From NCBI RefSeq assembly GCF_001696535.1, contig NZ_MBQE01000002.1, forward strand, positions 186,001 to 250,000: DNA of 64,000 bases. The letters run 5' to 3'. Below the pieces are notes generated by a model. The model saw only the letters and a list, made by a program, of their open reading frames with translations, was not told where the DNA came from and ran no database searches. This document shows, piece by piece, positions 50,120 through 60,738 of the stretch (its first letter is position 1; each line of letters opens with the position of its first letter). A program made the position numbers and the translations under genes. Source of the DNA: Stappia indica (GTDB taxonomy: Bacteria > Pseudomonadota > Alphaproteobacteria > Rhizobiales > Stappiaceae).

Positions 50120-50131
50120 ATTGGATCCAAT
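50120..50131. promoter_or_regulatory. GntR operator of the aminotransferase gene
   Basis: ATTGGATCCAAT is a perfect 12-bp palindrome 12 bp upstream of the aminotransferase start, between two divergent genes. This sequence type is common for FadR/FCD-group GntR proteins. Confidence 0.65.
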
Positions 50132-50262
50132 TTAAGATATTGAATGCAGAACCTCACCGGCTATGTCAATTGTCGAGAGCATCGAAGGAGGGGCCTGAGT
50201 CGCGGCAAGGCCCGCGTCCCGCCCTTCGGGGCGGGCAAAGGGACAGGCAAGAGGTCATCACC

Positions 50263-50937
50263 GTGAGCGGATCGGGAGACAGCGGGCAGGGGATGCGGAC
50301 ATCAGACCCCAAGGGCCGCGACCAGACGCAGTCCGTCGCCGACCGGCTGCGCGCGCGGATCATTTCCGGGGAGCTTGCCGCCGGCCAGCCGCTGCGCCAG
50401 GAGACGATTGCCGAGGCCTACGGCGTCAGCCGCATGCCGGTGCGTGAGGCGCTGCGCCTGTTGCAGGCGGAAGGCTTCGTGGAGATGGTCCGCAATCGCG
50501 GCGCCAGCGTCGCGGCCATCGACGCGCGCGATCTTGCCGAGATCCACGAGATGCGGGTGCTGGCCGAGTGCCTTGCCCTGCGCCATGCGATCCCCGAACT
50601 GACCGAAAGCCGGATCGACCGGGCGGAAAGCATCCAGGGCGAATTGGAAACCGCGCCGATCGAGGCGTTCGGCGCGCTCAACAAGCGCTTCCACATGACG
50701 CTGTACGAGGCCTGCGGCCGCCCGCGCCTGCTCGCGCATATCTCATTGCTGCACGATGCGGCGGACCGCTACCTTCGCATCGCCATCCGCCAGCTCGACT
50801 ATGCGGTGCGCTCCGACCGCGAGCACCGCGAGCTGCTCGCCGCCTGCCGTCGCCGCGATGCGGACGCCGCGGAAGTGATCCTGCGCACCCATATCGAGGA
50901 AGCCGGCAAGGCCCTGCTCGCGGCGTTGCCGGGGTAG
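50263..50937 (+). CDS. GntR-family regulator with FCD domain
   Basis: Transcription factor of 224 residues. The winged helix (about residues 15-85) includes SVADRLRARIISGELAAGQPLRQETIAEAYGVSRMPVREALRLLQAEGFVEM. The helical FCD ligand domain has the metal-binding His in FHMTLYEACGRPRL and a further His in REHRELLAACRRRDADAAEVILRTHIEEA. The GTG start at 50263 is 8 bp after AGAGG; ATG 50293 is an alternative. It probably controls the divergent aminotransferase. The gene is the last high-GC one before the island. Confidence 0.88.
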   Translation: MSGSGDSGQGMRTSDPKGRDQTQSVADRLRARIISGELAAGQPLRQETIAEAYGVSRMPVREALRLLQAEGFVEMVRNRGASVAAIDARDLAEIHEMRVLAECLALRHAIPELTESRIDRAESIQGELETAPIEAFGALNKRFHMTLYEACGRPRLLAHISLLHDAADRYLRIAIRQLDYAVRSDREHRELLAACRRRDADAAEVILRTHIEEAGKALLAALPG

Positions 50938-51214
50938 TACGCTAAAGATGCGCTCGGGATCGTTTTGAATTTCGGAGACATCCTTTAGTGTCGGTTGATT
51001 TCACCAGCGATGGAATTGCAAGTAACAAAAAATTTTCGCGGATCCATACGTGGAGGGTGCAAAGATAATTCGCTGCTCTCAATGCAGTCGCTAGTCGCAA
51101 ACCGTTTGCGCCTCGCCCGACCAGAACACGCGGAAACCGCTTCAGGCGCTCGTTTCGGCCCATGAATTCGCATGTGGGTCACGGCAACGTGCTCTGCAGC
51201 CAAACTTACTTCGC

Positions 51215-51339
51215 TCATTTTGTTAACTCCTCCTTGATCGCTTTGCCGAACGCGGTTCGCCATCTCGTTCGCCCTTGTCGATCGTGGCTTGCGCCTCCCG
51301 CCTGACGGCGCGCGGGATTGATCGCAGCGCCTTGACGAT
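51215..51339 (-). pseudogene. Remnant of an HK97 gp10-like phage gene
   Basis: Read from 51339 leftward, one frame gives IVKALRSIPRAVRREAQATIDKG, like the start of HK97 gp10-type head-tail proteins. The similarity then moves to a second frame (ANEMANRVRQ) and ends in a third (KAIKEELTK, stop at 51215), so at least two frameshifts have broken it. An AAGGAGG ribosome-binding site at its end precedes an ATG at 51218, the start of a 77-codon ORF ending at 50985 that I do not recognise. The family call is by eye from a short segment. Confidence 0.55.
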
Positions 51340-51383
51340 GCGGCCGCGTCTTTATTCGTGCCAGCCACAAGAGCGTTGCTCTC

Positions 51384-51648
51384 TCAGGATGTCGCCAACG
51401 CATTCGGCACCAGGCGCAACGCAATGCCCGTAACGGTGACTTCGCGGTTCTCGAAAGGCGCGACGCTTGCATCTTCACTGCCGCTTCTAGGTCGGCAGGT
51501 ACGGTTTCGAATTGGACTTAGATGTCGTAGCAAGAACCCGTTCGAGGTTGGCTTGCGTCTCGTGAATTTTTGCGCTGAGCATTGCGTCGTCGGCGTCATC
51601 CGTGGTGCCGAGTTCCGCCTTTGGTGCCGACAACGTGGCGATTGTCAA
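51384..51648 (-). pseudogene. Remnant of a phage head-tail connector (gp6-like)
   Basis: From a TTG at 51648, preceded by AAGGGA, the minus strand reads LTIATLSAPKAELGTTDDAD then DAMLSAKIHETQANLERVLA, like phage gp6-type head-tail connectors. After PYLP the match moves to a second frame (ADLEAAVKMQASRL), then back (FENREVTVTGIALRLVPN) to a TGA at 51384. Connector proteins have this D-L-x-x-A-V-K-M ... ENRE order. Two compensating frameshifts and one stop show decay. The gp10-like remnant follows, as in real head-tail operons. Confidence 0.65.
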
Positions 51649-51807
51649 AATCGTCCCTTCGCGTAATATTATTGCGCGTAATTGAAATTTCCTAATGGGA
51701 TGAATTGCGAGTTGCGGGGCGCGGGTGGTACGGGCTGGAAGTCAAAATTGTCCACCGACCCTGAAATGTGCGAGGCTGCAGTAAAGTTGGGAGGTGGATC
51801 TGCGAAT

Positions 51808-52287
51808 ATGCCAATATTTATCAGCTACAATCACCAAGATAGTGACTTCGTCGACACGTTGGCCGCGAACTTAGTTCGAGCCAAACATCACGTTTGGATG
51901 GACCGCTGGGAGCTCAATGTCGGCGATTCACTAACATCTAAGATTGAAGAAAATCTAACAGGATCGAGCGCCATCCTCGTGATTATATCTAAGAATTCAG
52001 TGGAGTCTGCTTGGTGCAAAAGGGAACTGAATGCGGGTCTAGTAAGGGAATTAGAAGAGCGACAAACGATTGTCATGCCTTGCGTAATCGACGATTGCCA
52101 ACTCCCACTGTTTCTGCGTGATAAGCTATATGCCGACTTTCGTAAAGACCCTGACAAAGCATTCTCGTTGGTCGACAGAAGCCTCGCGCGAATTTCCAAT
52201 CCCACGCTTTCACGCGTTGAGAAACCAGAATTCTTCACTGACTTCGCATATGATTGGAAGGAAAAAGATAATAAATACTCTGAGTAA
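51808..52287 (+). CDS. TIR-domain protein, N-terminal part
   Basis: A bacterial TIR domain: MPIFISYNHQDSDFVDTLA, then VWMDRWELNVGDSLTSKIEENL, IISKNSVESAWCKRELNAGLVREL with the Glu that is catalytic in NAD-cleaving TIRs, and a C-terminal KLYADFRKDPDKAFSLVDRSLARI. The 160-residue product stops at TAA 52285. The sequence after the stop stays open in the same frame and resembles the C-terminal domain of TIR proteins. Codon use is AT-rich, unlike every neighbour, indicating transfer. The start at 51808 gives the usual TIR N-terminus; the GGAGG is 13 bp away, and ATG 51766 is an alternative. Confidence 0.85.
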   Translation: MPIFISYNHQDSDFVDTLAANLVRAKHHVWMDRWELNVGDSLTSKIEENLTGSSAILVIISKNSVESAWCKRELNAGLVRELEERQTIVMPCVIDDCQLPLFLRDKLYADFRKDPDKAFSLVDRSLARISNPTLSRVEKPEFFTDFAYDWKEKDNKYSE

Positions 52288-52671
52288 ACTTGGATCGTAC
52301 GGTGGACATTCATTGATCACGGTAAGGGGTTACCATATACGGTCTTAAGTGAACTGAAGATGTATGCCATGGGCGAACTTGGTTCCTACGAGTCTGCACT
52401 AAATGAAGGTGCGGTTCCGAAATTTATAAAGAAGATTACCAAGAGAATCGTTGAGTATATAAATAATTCGAAAGAACCCCTTGTCGGTGTAATAAGTGAT
52501 AATTTTCAAAAAGGCGTTGCCTGGGAATTGAATATATCAGAAAATGAGACGTATATATTTATGTATACATATCGCAGACTAGGGTTGGACAATGGGGTGG
52601 ATACTTTTGTTTATCTAGATAATAATATCCGCATGGCGCTCTATCATTTGGAAGAGACACTTCCTGATTGA
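52288..52671 (+). pseudogene. Continuation of the TIR protein after an in-frame stop
   Basis: Directly after TAA 52285, the same frame reads 127 open codons: TWIVRWTFIDHGKGLPYTVLSEL, then MYAMGELGSYESALNEGAVP, KRIVEYINNSKEPLVGVISD and YIFMYTYRRLGLDNGVDTFVYLDN, ending at TGA 52671. The FIDHG...PYTVL segment is what I would expect downstream of a bacterial TIR domain. It may be lost as protein, made by read-through, or started separately at ATG 52360 (103 aa). The composition is as AT-rich as the TIR part. Confidence 0.6.
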
Positions 52672-52789
52672 TGGCGGCTATATTTCTCTGACATTTGCGC
52701 ACTCTGAAGCGGGTTCAGGAAGTGTGGATTTCGAGGGTCATTGAAATCTGCTCCGGGTCAGTGGCCTTCGGGGTTCACGGCGGCCCCCC

Positions 52790-53503
52790 CTACCTCTCCA
52801 ACCCGCCGGTCAGCGTCATCGCCTGGCGGCGGAGATAGTGCATCAGGTCGTCGGCGCGGGAGCGGGCGAGGGCGACGTCGCCCGAGGCGATGGCCTGCAT
52901 CAGCTCCATATGGTGCCAGGCGGCGGAGTTGAGGTCGCTTTCGCCGAAATAGCGGAACCAGAACCGCCGCGAATGGGTCTGCAGCGGTGCCACCACCCGG
53001 GCGGCGAAGGGGTTGCACGCGGCCACCGCGACGATCTCGTCGAAGGTCTTGTCCTCGCGCAGGAAGGCGTCGACATCGCCGGCGGCGGCAGCGTCGCGCA
53101 TGGCGCGGGCGCATTCGCCCAGCCGGTCGCGCTCGTCGCGGCTCGCCAGATGGGCGGCCGAGCCGGTCAGCAGGATCTCCAGCGCGTGGCGGGTTTCCAG
53201 CACCCGGGCGAAGTCGGCCGGGTTGATGTCGGCAACCAGAATGCCGAGGCGCGGGCGGATCGTCACCAGCCCTTCCCAGGCCAGCCGCTGGATCGCCTCG
53301 CGGATCGGCGTGCGGCCCATGTCCAGCAGCGCCGCGATGCGGCTTTCCGTCATCGCCGTGCCCGGTGCCAGCCGCAGGGTGACGATCTGCTCCTCCAGCG
53401 CGCGATAGGCGCGGGCCGCCCGGCTTTCCTCGCCCTCCTGGCTGGCGGGGCCGAGCCCAGCGGTGTCTGCGGCGCGTTCGCCTCCGGCGGGGCTGGCGGT
53501 CAT
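52790..53503 (-). CDS. GntR/FCD repressor of hydroxyproline catabolism (HypR-like)
   Basis: A 237-residue regulator. The winged helix (about residues 30-95) contains RAYRALEEQIVTLRLAPGTAMTESRIAALLDMGRTPIREAIQRLAWEGLV. The FCD domain has Asp/His metal-site residues in DFARVLETRHALEILLTG, DKTFDEIVAVAACNPF and WHHMELMQAIASGD. It is divergent from the hydroxyproline genes. Near-identical palindromes lie 25 bp before its own start and 24 bp before the first catabolic gene, so it probably represses both. In Sinorhizobium the HypR repressor belongs to this family. Confidence 0.87.
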   Translation of the reverse strand: MTASPAGGERAADTAGLGPASQEGEESRAARAYRALEEQIVTLRLAPGTAMTESRIAALLDMGRTPIREAIQRLAWEGLVTIRPRLGILVADINPADFARVLETRHALEILLTGSAAHLASRDERDRLGECARAMRDAAAAGDVDAFLREDKTFDEIVAVAACNPFAARVVAPLQTHSRRFWFRYFGESDLNSAAWHHMELMQAIASGDVALARSRADDLMHYLRRQAMTLTGGLER

Positions 53504-53527
53504 GACATCTCCTCTCGCTTCTCCTCC

Positions 53528-53539
53528 TTGATATATCAG
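53528..53539. promoter_or_regulatory. GntR operator before the repressor gene
   Basis: TTGATATATCAG differs by one base from the palindrome CTGATATATCAG and lies 25 bp upstream of the repressor start. Confidence 0.7.
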
Positions 53540-53582
53540 TCGTTGACAGAAGGGAAGGTGCGTGGGAATGTGCGTTCGACAA

Positions 53583-53594
53583 CTGATATATCAG
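53583..53594. promoter_or_regulatory. GntR operator before the hydroxyproline genes
   Basis: A perfect CTGATATATCAG ends 23 bp before the deaminase start, a position that would block transcription or initiation. Confidence 0.75.
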
Positions 53595-53617
53595 ATGGCG
53601 GCAAGGGAGTTTCGATC

Positions 53618-54511
53618 ATGTGGCGCGGTGTGTTTCCGGCGGTAACGACCAAGTTCACCAGCGACGACCGGCTGGACATGGCCGAGATGGAGCGCTGCTT
53701 CGCGCTGCAGGTCGAGGCGGGTGTCGACGGGTTGATCGTCTGCGGCTCGCTCGGCGAGGCGATGGCGCTCGAGGGAGAAGAAAAGCTCGAGATCTTCAAG
53801 CTGGCCAAATCCGTCGCGGGCAGCCGCCCCGTCCTGATGACCGTGTGCGAAAGCTCCACCCGCCGCGCGGTGTCCGCCGCGCAGGCCGCGGCAAAGGCCG
53901 GCGCCGACGGCCTGATGGTGCTGCCGGGCGTGCCCTATCGCTCGGCCCCGCACGAGACGCTGGCGCATCTTTTCGCGGTCATCCGCGGGTCCGGCCTGCC
54001 GTCGATGATCTACAACAACCCGGTCGCCTACGGCGTCGACGTGACGCTGGACATGTTCGATGAGCTGGCCGGCGAGCCGCTGGTCGTGGCGATGAAGGAA
54101 TCCACCGACGACATCCGCCGCGTCAGCGAGGTGATCTCGCGCTTCGGCGACCGCTTCGACGTCTTCACCGGCGTCGACAATCTGGCGCTGGAAAGCCTCG
54201 TCATGGGCGCCACCGGCTGGGTCGCCGGTCTCGTCGTCGCCTTCCCGAAGGAGACGGTGGCGATCTGGAAGCTGGCGCAGGCCGGCCGCATCGAGGAGGC
54301 GCGGGAGATCTACCGCTGGTTCCGCCCCTTGCTGGATCTCGATGTCTCGACCAATCTGGTGCAGAACATCAAGCGCGCCGAAGTGCATGCCATCGGCTCC
54401 AACGACCGATGCCGCGCACCGCGCATGGCGTTGTCGGGTGCTGAGGCCGAGCGGGTCGACGGCATCATTCGCGCCGCGCTGGACACGCGGCCGCAGCTGC
54501 CGGCGCTCTGA
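53618..54511 (+). CDS. DapA-family deaminase, likely 1-pyrroline-4-hydroxy-2-carboxylate deaminase
   Basis: A TIM-barrel Schiff-base enzyme of 297 residues. It starts MWRGVFPAVTTKFTSDDRLD and has the GSLGEAMALEGEEK segment, the Tyr motif MIYNNPVAYGVDV and the Schiff-base Lys in LVVAMKESTDDIRR. Between hydroxyproline epimerase, dehydrogenase and repressor genes, the likely reaction is conversion of pyrroline-4-hydroxy-2-carboxylate to alpha-ketoglutarate semialdehyde (HypD in Sinorhizobium nomenclature). Lysine synthesis is less likely given the context. The start at 53618 follows AAGGGAG. Confidence 0.87.
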   Translation: MWRGVFPAVTTKFTSDDRLDMAEMERCFALQVEAGVDGLIVCGSLGEAMALEGEEKLEIFKLAKSVAGSRPVLMTVCESSTRRAVSAAQAAAKAGADGLMVLPGVPYRSAPHETLAHLFAVIRGSGLPSMIYNNPVAYGVDVTLDMFDELAGEPLVVAMKESTDDIRRVSEVISRFGDRFDVFTGVDNLALESLVMGATGWVAGLVVAFPKETVAIWKLAQAGRIEEAREIYRWFRPLLDLDVSTNLVQNIKRAEVHAIGSNDRCRAPRMALSGAEAERVDGIIRAALDTRPQLPAL

Positions 54512-54580
54512 GGCGGCGGGCAGCACCGGCCGGGTCCGGCCAAGGTTCGGCGACAGGATCTATTGGGGCGTGAAGGACGC

Positions 54581-55825
54581 ATGGGCGACAGCTCCGAAGT
54601 GACCATCATCGGGGCCGGCATCATCGGCCTCGCCACGGCGGCGGCGCTGCTGGAACGCGGCCATGCGGTGACCGTGATCGACCGGGACGAGCCGGGCAGC
54701 GGCACCTCGCGGGGCAATGCCGCCGGCATCGCCTGGACGGATGTCGCCCCGCTCGCCTCGCCCGGCATCTGGCGCAAGGCGCCGGGCTGGCTGCTCGACC
54801 CGCTCGGGCCGCTCGCCATCCGCCCCTCCTATGCCCTGTCCATCCTGCCCTGGATGCTGCGCTTCGTGCAGGCCTCGCGGCCGGCCGCCTGGCGCCGCTC
54901 CATCGGTGCCATCGCCGCGCTCAATGCCGCCGCGCTGCCTGCCTGGGAGCGGCTGTGGCGGGAGAGCGGGACGCTTCACCGAGTGAAGCGCGAGGGCTGT
55001 CTCGACGTTTTCGACAAGCCGGCGGAGATCGCGCGGGCACAGGCCGGCTGGCAGCTGCAGCGCGACCACGGCATCGAGGTGCGCGAGCTGAGCGGTCCCG
55101 AGCTGCGCGACATGGAGCCGGATCTCGGGCCGACGGTCGCCGGTGGCGCCTTCCTTCCCGGCTGGGTGCAGGTCGACGACCCGCACGGTATGTGCCTCGA
55201 CCTCGCCGCCCATGTGCGCGGGCGCGGCGGCACCATCGAGCGCGGCGAGGTGGCGGCGATCACCCGTTGCAGCCAGGGTGTCGTGCTGCGCATGCGCGAG
55301 GGGCCGGTGCGCCGCGCGCCGCATGTGGTGCTCGCCTGCGGGGCCTGGTCGCGCCGGCTTGCCGCCGGCATCGGCGAGGACGTGCCGCTCGACACCGAGC
55401 GCGGCTACAACATCACGGTGCCCGACCCGGGCGTCTCCTTCCGCCGCTTCATCATGCTGGCCGGCTACGGTTTCGTGCTATCGCCGCTGGCCAAGGGCCT
55501 GCGCATCGGCGGGGCGGTGGAGTTCGGCGGGCTCGAGGCCGCGCCCGATTGGCGGCGGGTCGATGCACTGGTGGCGCGCGCCGGCAAGGTGGTGCCGAAG
55601 CTCAGGGCCGAGACCGGCGAGCGCTGGATGGGGTTCCGGCCCTCGCTGCCCGACAGCCTGCCGGTGATTTCGCAAAGCCGCCGTGTGCCCGGCCTGATCC
55701 ACGCCTTCGGCCATGCCCATCACGGATTGACGCAGGCGGCGGTTACGGGCGACCTCGTCGCCGCGCTCATTGCCGGCGAGCGGCCGGCCGTCGATCTTGC
55801 CCCTTATGCGGTCGACAGGTTCTGA
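54581..55825 (+). CDS. FAD oxidoreductase, likely D-hydroxyproline dehydrogenase
   Basis: A 414-residue DAO-family flavoprotein. The N-terminal FAD fold is VTIIGAGIIGLATAAALLERGHAVTVID, followed by SGTSRGNAAGIAWTDVAPLASPG. The substrate domain and C-terminal GFRPSLPDSLPVISQSRRVPGLIHAFGHAHHGLTQAAVTG are typical of D-amino-acid dehydrogenases. In this cluster it would oxidise cis-4-hydroxy-D-proline made by the epimerase. ATG 54581 follows GAAGGA and is preferred to TTG 54563. It lies 69 bp after the deaminase. Confidence 0.87.
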   Translation: MGDSSEVTIIGAGIIGLATAAALLERGHAVTVIDRDEPGSGTSRGNAAGIAWTDVAPLASPGIWRKAPGWLLDPLGPLAIRPSYALSILPWMLRFVQASRPAAWRRSIGAIAALNAAALPAWERLWRESGTLHRVKREGCLDVFDKPAEIARAQAGWQLQRDHGIEVRELSGPELRDMEPDLGPTVAGGAFLPGWVQVDDPHGMCLDLAAHVRGRGGTIERGEVAAITRCSQGVVLRMREGPVRRAPHVVLACGAWSRRLAAGIGEDVPLDTERGYNITVPDPGVSFRRFIMLAGYGFVLSPLAKGLRIGGAVEFGGLEAAPDWRRVDALVARAGKVVPKLRAETGERWMGFRPSLPDSLPVISQSRRVPGLIHAFGHAHHGLTQAAVTGDLVAALIAGERPAVDLAPYAVDRF

Positions 55826-55872
55826 CAGTCTGGGTTGTTTGAAGTCTGGGTTCTTTTCTCGAGGAGGCAGCC

Positions 55873-56904
55873 GTGGCGCGGCATACGTTCTTCTGCATCG
55901 ACGGACATACCTGCGGCAATCCGGTGCGGCTCGTCGCCGGCGGCGGACCCAACCTGGCCGGCGACAGCATGCTGGCGCGGCGGGCGGATTTCCTTGAGCG
56001 CTACGACTGGATCCGCACCGGGTTGATGTTCGAGCCGCGCGGCCACGACATGATGTCCGGTTCGATCCTCTACCCGCCGACGCGCGAGGATTGCGACATC
56101 GGCGTGCTCTATATCGAGACCTCCGGCTGCTTGCCCATGTGCGGCCACGGTACCATCGGCACCGTCACCATGGCGATCGAGGAGGGGCTTCTCGTGCCCC
56201 GCACGCCCGGCCAGGCGCGGCTGGAAACGCCCGCCGGCCTGGTGCTGGCCGACTACGAGATGGAGGGCGAGCATGTCGCCTCCGTGCGGCTGACCAACGT
56301 GCCCTCCTTCCTTGCCGCTCAGGATCTCGAGATCGATTGCCCGGAGCTCGGCCGGCTGACCTTCGACGTTGCCTATGGCGGCAATTTCTACGCCATCATC
56401 GAGCCCCAGGAGAATTTCCCGGGCGTCGGCGCCATCGATGTCGATCGGCTGGTGGCGATCAGCCCGGCGCTTCGGATCGCGCTCAACGAGGCGTACGAGA
56501 TGGTGCATCCGGAAGACGGGCGCATCCGCGGCATCACCCACATCCAGTGGACGGGCCCGGCGACCCAGCCGGGGGCGGATGCGCGCAACGCGGTCTTCTA
56601 CGGCGACAAGGCCATCGACCGCAGCCCCTGCGGCACGGGCACCTCCGCCCGCCTTGCCCAGCTGCATGCGCGGGGCCGGTTGAAGGTCGGCGACCGTTTC
56701 GTGCACGAGAGCGTCATCGGCTCGCTGTTCACCGGCGGGGTGAAAGCCGAGACCACCGTCGGCGGCCGGCCGGCCATCGTGCCCACCATCGAGGGCTGGG
56801 CGGTGAAGACCGGCACCTCCACCATCACGCTGGACGAGCGCGACCCCTACATGACGGGCTTTTCGGTCACCGGCACGGGGGTGAAGCTCTACCCGCGCCC
56901 GTGA
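55873..56904 (+). CDS. 4-hydroxyproline 2-epimerase
   Basis: Proline-racemase superfamily enzyme of 343 residues. Both catalytic cysteines are present: Cys90 in SGCLPMCGHGTIG and Cys253 in DRSPCGTGTSAR, the pattern of hydroxyproline epimerases rather than the Thr-containing dehydratases. It converts trans-4-hydroxy-L-proline to the cis-D form, the first step of the pathway. The GTG start follows a strong GAGGAGG, 47 bp after the dehydrogenase gene. Confidence 0.92.
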   Translation: MARHTFFCIDGHTCGNPVRLVAGGGPNLAGDSMLARRADFLERYDWIRTGLMFEPRGHDMMSGSILYPPTREDCDIGVLYIETSGCLPMCGHGTIGTVTMAIEEGLLVPRTPGQARLETPAGLVLADYEMEGEHVASVRLTNVPSFLAAQDLEIDCPELGRLTFDVAYGGNFYAIIEPQENFPGVGAIDVDRLVAISPALRIALNEAYEMVHPEDGRIRGITHIQWTGPATQPGADARNAVFYGDKAIDRSPCGTGTSARLAQLHARGRLKVGDRFVHESVIGSLFTGGVKAETTVGGRPAIVPTIEGWAVKTGTSTITLDERDPYMTGFSVTGTGVKLYPRP

Positions 56905-56982
56905 GCCCGGCTTAAGCGGGTGCACAGGCGGGCGCGAAGACTGTAGGAAGGAAGCGAACCAACTCGGGATCCGATTCGCTTC

Positions 56983-58095
56983 ATGGACTGGTCGCCCCAG
57001 CAGCAGCACGCGCTCGACGAGACGGCGCGCTGGCTGAAATCGAAAGACAAGCAGGTCTTCCGCCTGTTCGGCTTCGCCGGCACGGGCAAGACGACGCTCG
57101 CCCGTCATCTGGCGGAAGGCATCAACGGCGATGTCGCCTTCGGCGCCTTCACCGGCAAGGCAGCGCATGTGCTGCGCCAGAAGGGCTGCGACGACGCCAC
57201 CACCATCCACGCGATGATCTACCGGCCGCGCGGGCGCAAGGACGAGACCGAGGACGACGAGGAAAGCCTCAGCTTCTCGATCAACCGCGACAGCATCGCC
57301 TCCAAGGCCAAGCTGATCGTCATCGACGAATGCTCGATGGTCGACGAGGATCTCGGCCGCGATCTCCTGTCCTTCGGCACGCCGGTTCTGGTGCTCGGCG
57401 ATCCGGCGCAGCTGCCCCCGGTCAAGGGCGGCGGTTTCTTCACCGAGGCCGAGCCCGACGTGATGCTGTCGGAGGTGCACCGCCAGGCGCGCGACAACCC
57501 GATCGTCCACATGTCGATGCTGATCCGCGAGGGCGGCGAGCTGGAGCCGGGCCGCTACGGCGACAGCCGCATCATCTCGCGCCGCGAGATCGACGCCGCC
57601 TCGATCCTGGCCAGCGACCAGGTGCTGGTCGGCACCAACCGCACACGGCGGCTCTACAACGGCCGCATCCGCGAGCTGAAGGGCTACACGACGCCGATGC
57701 CGGCGGTCGGCGACAAGCTGGTGTGCCTGCGCAACGACAAGGCCAAGGGCCTGCTCAACGGCGGGCTGTGGACCGTCGAGCGGCTGCGCCCGTCCAAGGG
57801 CAACACGCTGCGCTTCGACGTGCGCCCGGAGGACGAGGCCGCCGGCAAGGGCCGGGTGCAGGTCAAGGTGCTGCCGGGCCTGTTCGAGGAGGGCGCGGAC
57901 CAGATCCCTTACGCCCTCAAGCGCCGCTCCGACGAGTTCGACTACGGCTATGCGCTCACCGTCCACAAGGCGCAGGGCTCGCAGTGGGACGACATCGTCC
58001 TGTTCGACGAGAGCTGGGCCTTCCGCGAGTATCGCGACCGCTGGCTCTATACGGCGGTGACCCGCGCCGCGCAGCGCATCACCGTGGTGCGCTGA
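56983..58095 (+). CDS. RecD-like ATP-dependent helicase/exonuclease subunit
   Basis: A 370-residue superfamily 1B helicase core. Motif I is FGFAGTGKTTLARHL (residues 25-39) and motif II is LIVIDECSMVD. GDPAQLPPVKGGGFF and SEVHRQ follow, and a C-terminal UvrD-like block (GYALTVHKAQGSQWDDIVLFDE, RWLYTAVTRAAQRI) completes the set. It lacks the N-terminal extension of full RecD2 and has no RecBC neighbours, so it is a stand-alone helicase of unclear pathway. It lies 78 bp after the epimerase but probably has its own promoter. Confidence 0.88.
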   Translation: MDWSPQQQHALDETARWLKSKDKQVFRLFGFAGTGKTTLARHLAEGINGDVAFGAFTGKAAHVLRQKGCDDATTIHAMIYRPRGRKDETEDDEESLSFSINRDSIASKAKLIVIDECSMVDEDLGRDLLSFGTPVLVLGDPAQLPPVKGGGFFTEAEPDVMLSEVHRQARDNPIVHMSMLIREGGELEPGRYGDSRIISRREIDAASILASDQVLVGTNRTRRLYNGRIRELKGYTTPMPAVGDKLVCLRNDKAKGLLNGGLWTVERLRPSKGNTLRFDVRPEDEAAGKGRVQVKVLPGLFEEGADQIPYALKRRSDEFDYGYALTVHKAQGSQWDDIVLFDESWAFREYRDRWLYTAVTRAAQRITVVR

Positions 58096-58105
58096 GCGCG
58101 AGCCT

Positions 58106-58141
58106 CAGCCTGGGCTCGAGCATGGGCTAGAGCCTGGGCCC
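58106..58141. repeat. Three imperfect 12-bp tandem units
   Basis: CAGCCTGGGCTC, GAGCATGGGCTA and GAGCCTGGGCCC follow one another just after the helicase stop. A similar low-complexity stretch of AGCC/CCCAGC units lies at about 32950-32990. Confidence 0.4.
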
Positions 58142-58287
58142 CAGTCCCGCCTCACTCGCGTGGTTTTCCACTTCCGGCCGTGTGTCTTCGCGCCTCATAC
58201 TGGCGCGGCGCGCGCAGCGCGCGTAAGGTTCGCGCCCCGCCGGCCGGCTCGCTGCCGGCGGCCCGATTTCGTCGACAGGCACGCAAA

Positions 58288-60738
<2,451 letters not shown>

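Noticed and set aside
50942-51163. Minus-strand ORF of 73 codons next to the phage remnants
   Set aside because: No recognisable family, no good start signal and mixed composition; it may be phage debris but cannot be supported.
52118-52348. Alternative-frame ORF crossing the TIR stop, considered as evidence of a frameshift
   Set aside because: The protein-like sequence continues in the original frame after the stop, so a nonsense change is simpler than a double frameshift.
55804-57966. Minus-strand open frame of 720 codons opposite the epimerase and helicase genes
   Set aside because: Antisense shadow spanning two clear genes and the gap between them.
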